The translations under genes were made by a program, and so were the position numbers. This document shows positions 43,318 through 51,998 of a DNA stretch of 64,000 nt, in pieces. Source of the stretch: CAVRJC01 sp963721435. GTDB taxonomy: Bacteria; Actinomycetota; Acidimicrobiia; IMCC26256; DASPTH01. Location of the stretch: positions 1 to 64,000 of the forward strand of contig CAVRJC010000010.1 in NCBI GenBank assembly GCA_963721435.1, given 5' to 3'. The notes beneath the pieces are model-generated. The model searched no databases and had not been told where the DNA came from. It saw only the letters and a program-made list of their open reading frames with translations. Positions within the stretch are counted from its first letter, which is position 1. Each line of letters begins with the position of its first letter.

Positions 43318-45399
43318 ATGAGCACCCTCAACGAGCACGACGAGCTCTGCATCGGCGTCGACGTCGGTGGCACGTTCACCGACGTCGTGCTCACCGATGC
43401 CGAGCACACGTGGCGGGGCAAGGCACCCACCACCCCCGATGACCTCGGCCGCGGCGTGCTCGACGCGTGCGCGCTCGTCGCCACGCGCGCCGGCACCACG
43501 CTCGAGGCGCTCCTGCCGCGCGTGCGTCGCTTCGGGTTGGGCACCACTGCGGTCACGAACGCACTCGCGTCGCGCGAGGGTCGCCGGGTCGGGCTCGTGA
43601 CCACCAAGGGCTTCGAAGATCTCGTTCCCCTCGCGCGCGGTCGACGCGTCAATGAGGACGGCTGGCTGATGATGCCGCCACAAGTCGTCGAGCGTCGGTG
43701 CATCGTCGGCGTCGAGGAGCGCATCGACCGCCACGGTGTCGTTCTCACACCGCTCGACGCCGAGGAGGTCGTCGCGGCCGCGACCACACTCGTCGAACGT
43801 GAGCAGATCGAGGCGCTCGCAGTGTCGTTCCTGTGGTCGTTCCGCAACCCGATCCACGAGGAGCAGGCCGTCGGCGCGCTCGTCGACGCGTTCCCCGGGC
43901 TCGCGGTCACGTCGGGAGCCGCGCTGCATCCGGTCATCCGCGAGTTCGAGCGTTCCACGTTCGCGTTGCTGAACGCGTACACGTCGGGCGCGCTCACGGG
44001 CGTCGAGCAGCTGGCCGAGGAGCTCGCCCGCCGCGGCCTCCCGGTGCCGGTGCTCCTGGTCCACTCCGGCGGTGGCTCGACCACCATCGCCGAGGCGCGG
44101 CGGATGCCCATCAGCCTGGCGGAGTCGGGGCCCGCGGCCGGTGTCGCGGCGGCCGTCGAGGTCGCCCGCGCGGCGAACGTCATGGACGCGGTCACCTGCG
44201 ACATGGGCGGCACGTCGTTCGACGTGTCGGTCGTCAGCGGCGGCCAGGCGACACGCCGCGCGCGTGGCGACCTCATGGGAATCTGGACCGCGTTGTCCCT
44301 TGTCGACGTCGACTCGATCGGCGCGGGCGGCGGCTCGGTCGGCTGGACCGACGCGCGCGGGATGCTGCGGGTCGGGCCGCACTCGGCCGGCGCGGTGCCC
44401 GGACCCGCGTGCTACGGGCGGGGCGGCGTCGACCCCACTGTCACCGACGCGCTGCTCGTCCTCGGCTACCTCGCACCGGATCGCTTCCTCGGCGGCGACA
44501 TGGGTCTCGACGTCGACGCGGCATCGGCCGCCTGCGCACGCCTCGGCACCAGGCTGTCGCTGTCGACCGAGGAAGTGGCGTGGGGCATCCGCGAGATCGC
44601 GCTCGTCGGCATGGCCAAAGCCGTGCGCGGACGGCTCGCCGAACGCGGCCTCGACCCGCGCGGCCGCGCCCTCGTGAGCTTCGGCGGATGTGGCGGGCTC
44701 TTCGCCGCCGACATCGCGCGAGCCATCGGGATGGACACCGTGGTCGTGCCCGAGCTCGCGTCGGTGCTGTCGGCGTTCGGCGCCGCGACCGCCGACGTGC
44801 GCCGTGAGCGCGCGCAATCACTCGAGATGGCGTTCCCCGTCGACACCGACGCGGTGGCGGTGATCGCCGAGAAGCTCCGCGGTCAGGTGGATGCCGACGT
44901 CGCCGCCGACGGCGTGGCGCCGGCCGACCGCTCCGTGGTGTTCGAAGCCGATCTGCGGTTCAAGCGCCAGAAGTGGGAGCTCACCGTGCCCCTGACCGGC
45001 GCGCTCTCCGGGGCCGAGGGCTTCGACCAGCTGATCGCCGACTTCCGCAGCGAGTACGCGCGCCGCTACGGCGAGGGCGCGCTCATGGCCGGCGCGGTCG
45101 TCGAGCTGGTGAGCGTGCGCGCCATCGGCATCGGCCGGACGGTGAAACCCGATCTCACACCGACCGACCAGGCCGGGCCCGCCGGCGACCCGCCCGTGCG
45201 CGCGTCGGTGCGGGCGGTGCGCGTCGAACGCGGCGCCGCGCCGGTCACCGTCGACGTCTTCGCGGGCGCCGATCTCCGTGCCGGTCACCGAGTGAGCGGG
45301 CCCGCGCTCGTCGACGGACTGGACACGACGGTCTGGATACCACCTGACCGCGCGCTGCGCGTCGACGCCCGGAACAACTTCATCGTGGAGGTCGTGTGA
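43318..45399 (+). CDS. Hydantoinase/oxoprolinase family protein, subunit A
   Basis: 693 aa. The ATP-binding actin-like phosphate loop IGVDVGGTFTDVVL at the start, then GLGTTAVTNALASREGRRVG, CDMGGTSFDVSVVSGG and SIGAGGGSVGWTDARGMLRV are classic HyuA/5-oxoprolinase N-terminal features. ATP-dependent hydrolysis of hydantoin, 5-oxoproline or a similar lactam/ketone carboxylation is the family role. TGATG overlap with the B subunit. The substrate cannot be told from sequence; acetone carboxylase-like use is possible, though no gamma subunit is seen. Confidence 0.93.
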   Translation: MSTLNEHDELCIGVDVGGTFTDVVLTDAEHTWRGKAPTTPDDLGRGVLDACALVATRAGTTLEALLPRVRRFGLGTTAVTNALASREGRRVGLVTTKGFEDLVPLARGRRVNEDGWLMMPPQVVERRCIVGVEERIDRHGVVLTPLDAEEVVAAATTLVEREQIEALAVSFLWSFRNPIHEEQAVGALVDAFPGLAVTSGAALHPVIREFERSTFALLNAYTSGALTGVEQLAEELARRGLPVPVLLVHSGGGSTTIAEARRMPISLAESGPAAGVAAAVEVARAANVMDAVTCDMGGTSFDVSVVSGGQATRRARGDLMGIWTALSLVDVDSIGAGGGSVGWTDARGMLRVGPHSAGAVPGPACYGRGGVDPTVTDALLVLGYLAPDRFLGGDMGLDVDAASAACARLGTRLSLSTEEVAWGIREIALVGMAKAVRGRLAERGLDPRGRALVSFGGCGGLFAADIARAIGMDTVVVPELASVLSAFGAATADVRRERAQSLEMAFPVDTDAVAVIAEKLRGQVDADVAADGVAPADRSVVFEADLRFKRQKWELTVPLTGALSGAEGFDQLIADFRSEYARRYGEGALMAGAVVELVSVRAIGIGRTVKPDLTPTDQAGPAGDPPVRASVRAVRVERGAAPVTVDVFAGADLRAGHRVSGPALVDGLDTTVWIPPDRALRVDARNNFIVEVV

Positions 45400-47525
45400 T
45401 GCCAGATCGTGGAGTGACAGTGCACGAGCCGATCGCTCCGGGCGTCGATCCGATCAGCCTCGAGGTGCTGCGCACACGACTCGACGCGATCAGCGACGAG
45501 TCGGCCGCGACCATCGAGCGCACCGCGATCAGCCCCGTGGTGACGGAGTCGAAGGACTACTCGGCGACCGTCCTCGACGGGGAGGGCAACCTCGTCACCG
45601 GTGGCGGGCGCATCGAGTACCACTTCGGCGCGGCGATGAACGCGGTGCGCTCGACCATCGCGCGCCACGGCGCCACGATCAGGCCCGGCGACGTGTTCCT
45701 CGCCAACGACCCACACAACGGCGGCGGGCTGCACGCGCAGGACGTCATGGTGCAGCAACCCGTCTTCGTCGGCGACGAGATGGTGGCGTGGGTCGTGAAC
45801 TCCGCGCACCTCATGGACATGGGCGGCATGGTGATGGGCTCGTGGGCCCCCGCCGCGACCGAGTGCTACCAGGAGGCGATCCGCTTCCCACCGGTGCGGC
45901 TGTTCCGCGAGGGCGTCGAGGAGCCCGACGTGTTCGCGATCTTCCGCAACAACGTGCGCTTGAGCGAGCTCGTGGAGATGGACCTGCGCGCCCTCGTCGC
46001 CGGGTGCCACGTGGCGGAGGAGAAGCTCGTCGAGGTCGTGCAGGAGATGGGCGTGCCCGACTTCCGTGCCGGCATGCGGGCGCTGTGCGACTCCGGCGAA
46101 CGCGAGCTGCGCCGGCGTATCGAGGCCATCGCCGACGGCGAGTACCGCACCGTCACGTGGACGGAATGGGGCGACGAGCTCTACGCGGTGCCGTGCACGC
46201 TCACGGTCGCGGCCGACACCCTCATCTTCGACTTCACGGGCGCGTCACCGCAGGCGCCGCACTTCTTCAACTCGAAGCCCTACATCATCGAGAGTGAGCT
46301 CGTCGCCGACGTGTGCACGCTGCTGTGCCAGGACCTGCCGTTCTCGGCCGGGCTGTTCCGGCCCTTCGACCTGCGCTGCCCCGAAGGCTCGATCGTGAAC
46401 TCCGAGCCTCCCGCGCCCGTTGCGAGCGCGCACATGGACGCCGCGTTCTGCGCCGCGACCGTGGCGACGCAGTGCATGGTGCTCGCGCTCGCGGCGTCGC
46501 CCGACGCGCCGGGGCGTCAGTACCTGAGCGGCCCGTCGGGCACGTCGGGGCTGGCGACGCACACCTGGGGCTGCATGGTGAACGGCGCGTTCGACGGCTG
46601 GGTCATGAACGACGGCTGCCTGCCCGCGCCGTCGGCCGGGCACGACCGCGACGGCAACGACCTGTTCTCGTTCCTCGTCGGGCGCCAGGGCATCGTCGAG
46701 TTCATCGACATCGAGATCCTCGAGTCGTGGTACCCACTCCTCGTGCACGAGAAGAAGCCGCGGCCGGGTGCGTTCGGTGCGGGCACGTTCCGATCGGGCG
46801 CGGGGTGCCAGATGTCGTACGAGCCGTACGGCACCGACGAGATGTTCGGTGTGATGCTCGCGATGCGCGAGCGGTTGCCGCTGACCGGGATGGCCGGCGG
46901 GTTCCCCGGCGCGACGACCGCGTTCCTCATCCACCGCGCCGACGGCACCGTCGAGTCGATCGACGGCCACGCGATGAACGTGTACCTCGGCGCGCACGAC
47001 ACCTTCGAGTTCCTCTGTGCGTCGGGTGGCGGGTGGGGCGACCCACTGCACCGCGATCCCGTGTCGGTGGCGCACGATGTCGCGCTCGGGCGCGTCACGA
47101 CCGCCGAAGCCGACGAGATCTACGGCGTCGTGCTCGATGCCGACGGCAACGCGCGCACCGACGACACGTCGGCCCGTCGCGACGCGATCCGCGCCGAGCG
47201 GCTCGTACGCGCCGATGCCGCGCCGCACGCCGTCGACCGCGGCAGCGCCCACGGCGCGTCCGACGGCGTCCCGCTCTATCCCGGCGTGGTGCAACGCGGG
47301 GACGTCGCATACAGCGAGAGCAGCGGCGCGCCCCTCGCGGTCGCCCCTCACCACTGGACCGACGGCTGCCCGGTGATCGCGGAGTACGTCACCCACGGGC
47401 ATCTCGACCTCGTGATCGAGACGTACCTCGATCCGCAGACCGGCGATGCGCTCGCGGTCGACGTCCGTCCCGTCAGCGCCGAGCGCACGTTCACCAGCGC
47501 CCCCGCACGGTGGGCGACTGCGTAG
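45399..47525 (+). CDS. Hydantoinase B/oxoprolinase family protein, subunit B
   Basis: 708 aa from ATG 45399, which has GGAGG 7 nt upstream; a GTG 3 nt earlier is the alternative. DPISLEVLRTRLDAISDESA, ARHGATIRPGDVFLANDPHN, and GGLHAQDVMVQQPVFVGDE are the opening blocks of HyuB, and DHWH-like NSAHLMDMGGM follows. The C-terminal CASGGGWGDPLHRDPVSVA motif is typical. It forms the ATP-dependent amidohydrolase with subunit A. Confidence 0.93.
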   Translation: MPDRGVTVHEPIAPGVDPISLEVLRTRLDAISDESAATIERTAISPVVTESKDYSATVLDGEGNLVTGGGRIEYHFGAAMNAVRSTIARHGATIRPGDVFLANDPHNGGGLHAQDVMVQQPVFVGDEMVAWVVNSAHLMDMGGMVMGSWAPAATECYQEAIRFPPVRLFREGVEEPDVFAIFRNNVRLSELVEMDLRALVAGCHVAEEKLVEVVQEMGVPDFRAGMRALCDSGERELRRRIEAIADGEYRTVTWTEWGDELYAVPCTLTVAADTLIFDFTGASPQAPHFFNSKPYIIESELVADVCTLLCQDLPFSAGLFRPFDLRCPEGSIVNSEPPAPVASAHMDAAFCAATVATQCMVLALAASPDAPGRQYLSGPSGTSGLATHTWGCMVNGAFDGWVMNDGCLPAPSAGHDRDGNDLFSFLVGRQGIVEFIDIEILESWYPLLVHEKKPRPGAFGAGTFRSGAGCQMSYEPYGTDEMFGVMLAMRERLPLTGMAGGFPGATTAFLIHRADGTVESIDGHAMNVYLGAHDTFEFLCASGGGWGDPLHRDPVSVAHDVALGRVTTAEADEIYGVVLDADGNARTDDTSARRDAIRAERLVRADAAPHAVDRGSAHGASDGVPLYPGVVQRGDVAYSESSGAPLAVAPHHWTDGCPVIAEYVTHGHLDLVIETYLDPQTGDALAVDVRPVSAERTFTSAPARWATA

Positions 47526-47548
47526 TCTCTGACGGAGGGGGTACCCAC

Positions 47549-48805
47549 ATGAGCGCGAACGTCGGCACCGACACGACCGTCGGCACCTTTGCAGTGGCCG
47601 GGCACGCGCCCGTCGACTTCGACGATTTCCACCGTCACGAGCTGCCTCGTCGTCTCGAAGCCGGCGTCAACGCGCGGGTCGCGTGGGACGTCGCCGGTCG
47701 CGCGCCGTGCGCGGTGCAACTCCCGGGCGGCTCGGCGTACAGCTACATCGCGCGCGGCGATCGCGTCGAGATCGTGCCCGGTGTCGTCGACGACGCCGAG
47801 CTCGTGCTCGAGATCCCGTACACCGCGTGGCAGGACTACGTGTACGAGTTCCGCACCCGGTTCGGCTTGCTCTACTCCCAGGCCGTCGACTTCGTGCGCG
47901 GTGACTTCGACACGTGGGACCACTGGGAGCCCGCGATCCGCTGCATGTACTCGGGACGTGAGATCTACAACCCGAAAGCGCTCGACTTCCGCGACCTCGA
48001 CGGCTCGCCTCTGGATCTGCACCGCTCGTTCGCGCACGACGATTCGCCGGAGCTCATGGCGCACTTCCTGCGCACGACGGGCTACCTCGTGGTGAAGGAC
48101 GCCTTCGCCGACCGGCTCGAGGAGATCTCCGACGAGGTGAACCGCCTGCGCGACGAGGCGCAGGAAGGTGAGCTGTGGTCGTGGTGGGCCTCGGACGAGA
48201 CCGAGCGGCGCTTCCCCTTCCGGCTCCTCTACATGGCGCAGCGCTCCGAGCTCATCGCGTCACTCGACGACGACCCGACCGTGCGCGCGCTCATCGACCT
48301 CGGCGGTGTCGACGTCGTGCCCGTGCCCGACCGGGTCGAAGGCCATCTCGCGGTGCTCAAGCCCTTCGGCAAGGGCACCGAGGTCACCGGCTTCGCCAAC
48401 TTGCCGTGGCACAAGGACTGTGGCCTCGGCGGGTGCCCGCTCACGTGCCCCGCGGTGCAGGTCGGCATCCAGCTCGACGCCGCCAACGCCGACAGCTCGC
48501 AGCTCGTGATGATGGCGGGCTCGCACGGCAAGGTCTGCCACGACCGCCCGTCCGACGACGAGCTCGCCGACCTCCCGATCGTCGCGCTCGAGACCGAGCC
48601 CGGTGACGCCTCGGTGCACATGACCTGTGCACTGCACGCCGGTCCCGAGCCCACCGGCCCCAACTCGCGTCGCACGCTCTACATCCCCTTCTACAACCCG
48701 CGCACCTACGACCTCATCGGCCCGCTCCAGGGCTACCAGCAGCTGATCCCCGGCTGGGGCGGCGGCGACATCCCCACCCCCGAAGACGTCCAGCAGGCGT
48801 ACTGA
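47549..48805 (+). CDS. Fused SCP2-like / phytanoyl-CoA dioxygenase (PhyH) protein
   Basis: 418 aa; ATG follows GGAGGGG. The N-terminal 130 residues (VNARVAWDVAGRAPCAVQLP, then GGSAYSYIARGDRVEIVPG) resemble a sterol-carrier-protein 2 lipid-binding domain. The rest is a PhyH Fe(II)/2-oxoglutarate dioxygenase with LPWHKDCGLGGCPLTCPAVQ (H-x-D), ADSSQLVMMAGSHGKVCHDR and distal His in HMTCALHAGPEP, then RRTLYIPFYNPR for 2OG. Fusion of a lipid carrier to a hydroxylase suggests a lipophilic substrate delivered in cis. The next gene lies 26 nt downstream. Confidence 0.82.
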   Translation: MSANVGTDTTVGTFAVAGHAPVDFDDFHRHELPRRLEAGVNARVAWDVAGRAPCAVQLPGGSAYSYIARGDRVEIVPGVVDDAELVLEIPYTAWQDYVYEFRTRFGLLYSQAVDFVRGDFDTWDHWEPAIRCMYSGREIYNPKALDFRDLDGSPLDLHRSFAHDDSPELMAHFLRTTGYLVVKDAFADRLEEISDEVNRLRDEAQEGELWSWWASDETERRFPFRLLYMAQRSELIASLDDDPTVRALIDLGGVDVVPVPDRVEGHLAVLKPFGKGTEVTGFANLPWHKDCGLGGCPLTCPAVQVGIQLDAANADSSQLVMMAGSHGKVCHDRPSDDELADLPIVALETEPGDASVHMTCALHAGPEPTGPNSRRTLYIPFYNPRTYDLIGPLQGYQQLIPGWGGGDIPTPEDVQQAY

Positions 48806-48831
48806 CGAAGCGAGAGGCAGGGCTGTCTCCA

Positions 48832-49941
48832 TTGGATCCTGTTCGCACTCCCGGTGTCGACGACCACGACGTCGAGGAGGTTCACCTCGTCGCCCGTGGG
48901 ATCGCGACCGCGGTGGCGCCGGAGACCGGCCTCACCGACGTCCAGGCGGATCTGCTCGAGGCGATCGCGAGCGCGCTCACCGGCATCTCCCTGGACTACC
49001 GCGCACTCGACCCGCTCGGGCCCGACGAGCTCGCCGACGTCCTGGCCGGGCGCGACCTGACCTATCGGCAGCGGATCGTCCACCACATGGTGCTCGGCGA
49101 GCTGGTGCTGCGACCGATCCCGACCGTGGTGGCACACCGGGTCGCGAAGTACTCCGAAGCCCTCGGCGTGAAGGACGACTTCGTTCGTATCGCCCGTCGG
49201 TACGCCCAGGGCGCGTACGGGCTGGCGTTCAAGGATCTGCAACGGAACGGCTTCGTCGAGCACGTGCAAGAAGCCGGGGACGGGGACACCGGGGGCGGCG
49301 GCGCGACAGCCCGCGGCGGGCCCGCGCCGTTCGTGCCGGCCGAGGTCGATCCTGCGCTCGCGGCGCGTTGGATCGCGTTCGAGGACCTCCCGGAGGAGTC
49401 GTTGGGCCACGCGGTGTGGGAGATGTACGACAGCCGCGGCTTCGAGCTGCCGGGAACACCCGGTGGCGCACCCGCGTACCTCGCGCAGCACGACTTCGTG
49501 CACGTGATCGCCGACTACGGCACGAACCTCAAGGGCGAGCTCGAGGTGTTTGCGTTCATCGGGCGGGCCGACCCCGACCCGAAGGGCTTCGCGTGGCTGG
49601 CGACGTTGACGGGTCTCTTCGAGACGGGGTACATCCCGACCACAGGCTTCTTCGACCGCGACGTGCGCGAGCCCGTCATCCAGGCGCCCGGCATGCACCT
49701 GCGGATCGCCGACGCGATCCGGCGGGGCAAGGTGGTCTGCGACAAGTACGGCGTCGACCTGTTCGAAATCGACTACCACGACCTCGCCGGGCGCCCTGTC
49801 CCCGAAGTGTGCGAGCTGCTCGGCGTCCCGCCGAAGGGACCCGGTTCGATCGAGGCCGGGTCCGTCGGACCGTTCGAGCTCGACGGCATGTCCGAGACGC
49901 AACGGCGAGCGCTGATGCAACGTCGAGGAGGCAACACGTGA
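48832..49941 (+). CDS. Coq4-like protein, paralog B
   Basis: 369 aa from TTG at 48832. Homologous throughout to the gene at 15596-16666: RQRIVHHMVLGELVLRPIP is shared, and the Coq4-type metal motif YLAQHDFVHVIADYGTNLKG lies near residues 218-237. Paralog B has a GDGDTGGGGATARGG glycine-rich insert near residue 155. Coq4 proteins bind zinc and act in quinone head-group processing. Its coupling to the 109-aa protein (GTGA) and to a PhyH enzyme upstream is unlike known Coq operons. A function in modifying a lipid or quinone-like compound is inferred. Confidence 0.72.
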   Translation: MDPVRTPGVDDHDVEEVHLVARGIATAVAPETGLTDVQADLLEAIASALTGISLDYRALDPLGPDELADVLAGRDLTYRQRIVHHMVLGELVLRPIPTVVAHRVAKYSEALGVKDDFVRIARRYAQGAYGLAFKDLQRNGFVEHVQEAGDGDTGGGGATARGGPAPFVPAEVDPALAARWIAFEDLPEESLGHAVWEMYDSRGFELPGTPGGAPAYLAQHDFVHVIADYGTNLKGELEVFAFIGRADPDPKGFAWLATLTGLFETGYIPTTGFFDRDVREPVIQAPGMHLRIADAIRRGKVVCDKYGVDLFEIDYHDLAGRPVPEVCELLGVPPKGPGSIEAGSVGPFELDGMSETQRRALMQRRGGNT

Positions 49942-50267
49942 ACCGCAATTTCACGCAGACGATCGCCGTGCGCTGCGACGACCCCGCGCCGATCATCGAA
50001 CTGCTCGAGCAGTGGGATCTCGACCAGGCCTCGACCGACATCATGGGCTACATGGGCGTCCGCCTCTTGGCCGACAACCAGAACCCTGGTCAGTACCTGA
50101 TCGTCGCCGACTTCGGCGTGGTCGATCCCGACGTGCCCGCGGCCGACGAAGCCGCCCGCAACAACGAGCGGCCCGAGACCCAGGCATGGTCCTCGCGCTT
50201 GTGCGAGCTGGTCGACGGTGCGCCCGTATACCGCCACTACGACGAGCTGTATCGCACGGACTTCTGA
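49938..50267 (+). CDS. Small antibiotic-monooxygenase-like protein (ferredoxin-like fold)
   Basis: 109 aa. GTG at 49938 overlaps the upstream stop by 4 nt; ribosome site GAGGAGG. NFTQTIAVRCDDPAPIIELL, MGVRLLADNQNPGQYLIVAD and EAARNNERPETQAWSSRLCE resemble the dimeric alpha+beta barrel used by antibiotic biosynthesis monooxygenases and related stress-response proteins. No metal or cofactor motif is visible. It is the third member of the SCP2-PhyH / Coq4-like group, so it may act on the same substrate. Confidence 0.75.
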   Translation: MNRNFTQTIAVRCDDPAPIIELLEQWDLDQASTDIMGYMGVRLLADNQNPGQYLIVADFGVVDPDVPAADEAARNNERPETQAWSSRLCELVDGAPVYRHYDELYRTDF

Positions 50268-50273
50268 CGACCT

Positions 50274-50894
50274 TCAGCTCTCCGCGACCGTGACCGCGAT
50301 CTCGGGACCGAGGCCGGCGCCGCCGGCGAGGTCGAGCCGATCGCCGCTCCAGAACCTCCCGGGATCGAACCAGTTGGCCGGCGCTCGGGCGTCGAGCAGG
50401 CCCATCCGGGTGTAGGTGATCGCGAGCAGCTCGGCGCAGTAGACGGCCTGCTCGGACGCTTCGCGGCGCAGTCGCCCCGACAGCCACTTCCCCACCAGAT
50501 GCCGCGTGCGCGGGAACGGCCGGCCTTCGTACTCGGCGACGACCCGGAGCAAGGCGTCCTCCATCTCGCGCGTGATCTCACCGTCGAAGTGACGCACGAA
50601 GGCGAGCTGCTCGTACTTCTGGGTCCACACCGCGAGCGCCTCGTCGAGCCGGTTGAGCTGCGCCCCGCGGTGGCGATCGCCGCTCCAGACGCTCTCGATG
50701 CTCTGCCCCAGCTCGGTGTGCCACAACAGGGGAGGCAGGTCGTCCAGCGCGACCACCATCGCGACATGGTTGACGGGCGCGTTCGTGAAGACCCGGATCG
50801 CTCGGTCGGCTCCCGAGGGCCCCCGGAAGAGCCACACGTCGCCGGTGTGCGCGGTGGCGAGCGCCTCGGTCGTGGTCGTCGCGGGAACCATCAT
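50274..50894 (-). CDS. Permuted papain-like (NlpC/P60-type) amidase fold protein
   Basis: 206 aa. GDVWLFRGPSGADRAIRVFT, then NAPVNHVAMVVALDDLP, place the catalytic His in the N-terminal half, and EQAVYCAELLAITYTRMGL places the Cys in the C-terminal half, the inverted order typical of the YiiX/permuted papain group. Start at ATG 50894 (second ATG at 50891). No signal peptide. The family hydrolyses amide or ester bonds in cell-wall peptides or lipids; substrate not known. Confidence 0.65.
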   Translation of the reverse strand: MMVPATTTTEALATAHTGDVWLFRGPSGADRAIRVFTNAPVNHVAMVVALDDLPPLLWHTELGQSIESVWSGDRHRGAQLNRLDEALAVWTQKYEQLAFVRHFDGEITREMEDALLRVVAEYEGRPFPRTRHLVGKWLSGRLRREASEQAVYCAELLAITYTRMGLLDARAPANWFDPGRFWSGDRLDLAGGAGLGPEIAVTVAES

Positions 50895-50911
50895 GGGTAG
50901 CGTACGGAGTC

Positions 50912-51094
50912 TTGCGATCGAGACGCTGGAAGTGGATTGGCCTGGGGGCGGTCGCCGCGATCGCCGCCGGTACCGCGATCGCGGCGGAACGGCGGCGGCG
51001 CCGCTGGCGCGACTACGACACCGGGGAGATCCGCACCCGCCTCCATGAGCGATTCGCCGCGCTGGGCCCGCCGTCCGGCGAGCAGCCCCGGTAG
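50912..51094 (+). CDS. Small membrane protein (60 aa)
   Basis: TTG at 50912 with GGAG 4 nt upstream. WKWIGLGAVAAIAAGTAIAA is a single transmembrane helix followed by a very basic patch (ERRRRRWRDYDTGE) and a soluble tail. Divergent from the permuted-papain gene, 17 nt apart. Composition and codon use look coding. Function unknown. Confidence 0.55.
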   Translation: MRSRRWKWIGLGAVAAIAAGTAIAAERRRRRWRDYDTGEIRTRLHERFAALGPPSGEQPR

Positions 51095-51099
51095 GCCGC

Positions 51100-51192
51100 G
51101 TCAGTCGGCCGGCCGGGCGAGCAGTGCGACCATCTTCTGCGGCGCCAGGAGGCAGTCGCTCTCGGTGACGAGCTCCGCGCGATTTCGAGCGG
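51100..51192 (-). pseudogene. Unidentified C-terminal gene fragment
   Basis: A minus-strand reading RILTARNRAELVTESDCLLA then PQKMVALLARPAD ends at a stop at 51100 and looks like a genuine protein C-terminus. Nothing upstream continues it in the same frame. It may be the tail of a gene lost by deletion. Not identified. Confidence 0.3.
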
Positions 51193-51204
51193 TGAGAATG
51201 CGTC

Positions 51205-51440
51205 ATGGCCGACGTTGCCGATGGCATCGACGCGACTCCCGGGGCGTGGAGCTTCGGCGGCGGAGTCGCCGACAGCTTCGACACGCACGTCGCGCGGTCG
51301 GTGCCCTTCTATCGGGAGACGCATCGCCCTGATCGAGCATTTGAGTGACGAGCTCCTCGCGCCGGGATCGCGTGCGTACGATCTCGGCTGCTCGACCGGG
51401 CTGCTGACCGAGCGGCTGGCCGAACGCGGAGCGACTCTCC
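51205..51440 (+). pseudogene. Class I SAM-dependent methyltransferase, truncated and frameshifted
   Basis: ATG at 51205 begins MADVADGIDATPGAWSFGGG, then VADSFDTHVARSVPFYRETH. The frame breaks near 51328 and resumes as HLSDELLAPGSRAYDLGCST with GLLTERLAERGA, which contains motif I (DLGCSTG) of class I methyltransferases. About 35 residues after motif I the sequence ends; all later motifs are missing. It looks like the first third of a CmoA-like carboxy-SAM synthase or related methyltransferase. Confidence 0.65.
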
Positions 51441-51624
51441 TCCGGTCGGTCGCGGATGTCGACGGCCCTTCGGAGTGCGTCTTTCATGAGCCACTCGGTA
51501 TCGCCTGCGTGATCTCGATAGCTCTGCTCCGCGTGGTTCCAGGCAGCCACGTGCATCCCACCTCTCATGCGCTCAACGGCTGACAACACATTGCCCGATG
51601 GGGAGCGACACAGTGCATCATCAG
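51441..51624. other. Junction sequence with possible unidentified fragment
   Basis: Minus-strand reading contains HVAAWNHAEQSYRDHAGDTE and WLMKDALRRAVDIRDRPE, which appear protein-like but match no family I recognise. It abuts the truncated methyltransferase, consistent with a deletion or rearrangement join near 51440. Confidence 0.3.
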
Positions 51625-51987
51625 CTATGGCGTCGAAGTCTCCGATTTTCTCTTGCTCTGCCGGGATCGAATGAAGACGCTCACCAGCCAGACGTTCAGC
51701 ACGGCCGCGATCGTGAAGACCGCGACGTAGGTGGCCGTGACGGGCCAGGTCGTGCCGCCATTGTCTGCGCCCGTGATGTTGAACGCGGTGCTCACCGCGA
51801 TGTAGAAGACCGGCAGCACGAGGACCATCGACGGGAGACAGAGCACGAGCGCGGCGATGAATGCCCAAGGGCGGAGGTTGTTAGGGTCGCTTGTGGCGAT
51901 GATCGCCAGGATCGCGACGACCGCTACATAGCCCACCTCGACGCCGGACCGAAGCCAGATTCCCGTCGGAGAAGACGCGTCTACCAC
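51625..51987 (-). CDS. Membrane protein with four hydrophobic segments
   Basis: 120 aa, GTG at 51987. Hydrophobic segments: VGYVAVVAILAIIAT, WAFIAALVLCLPSMVLVLPV, FYIAVSTAFNI and YVAVFTIAAVLNVWLVSVFI. The C-terminus is basic (RSRQSKRKSETSTP). Function not recognised. It follows the Calx-beta gene by 11 nt on the same strand and may be co-transcribed with it. Confidence 0.7.
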   Translation of the reverse strand: MVDASSPTGIWLRSGVEVGYVAVVAILAIIATSDPNNLRPWAFIAALVLCLPSMVLVLPVFYIAVSTAFNITGADNGGTTWPVTATYVAVFTIAAVLNVWLVSVFIRSRQSKRKSETSTP

Positions 51988-51998
51988 GAGCGCAACTC

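Noticed and set aside
43165..44817. A 550-codon minus-strand frame within the HyuA region
   Set aside because: HyuA on the plus strand has unmistakable motifs; the opposite frame is compositional shadow.
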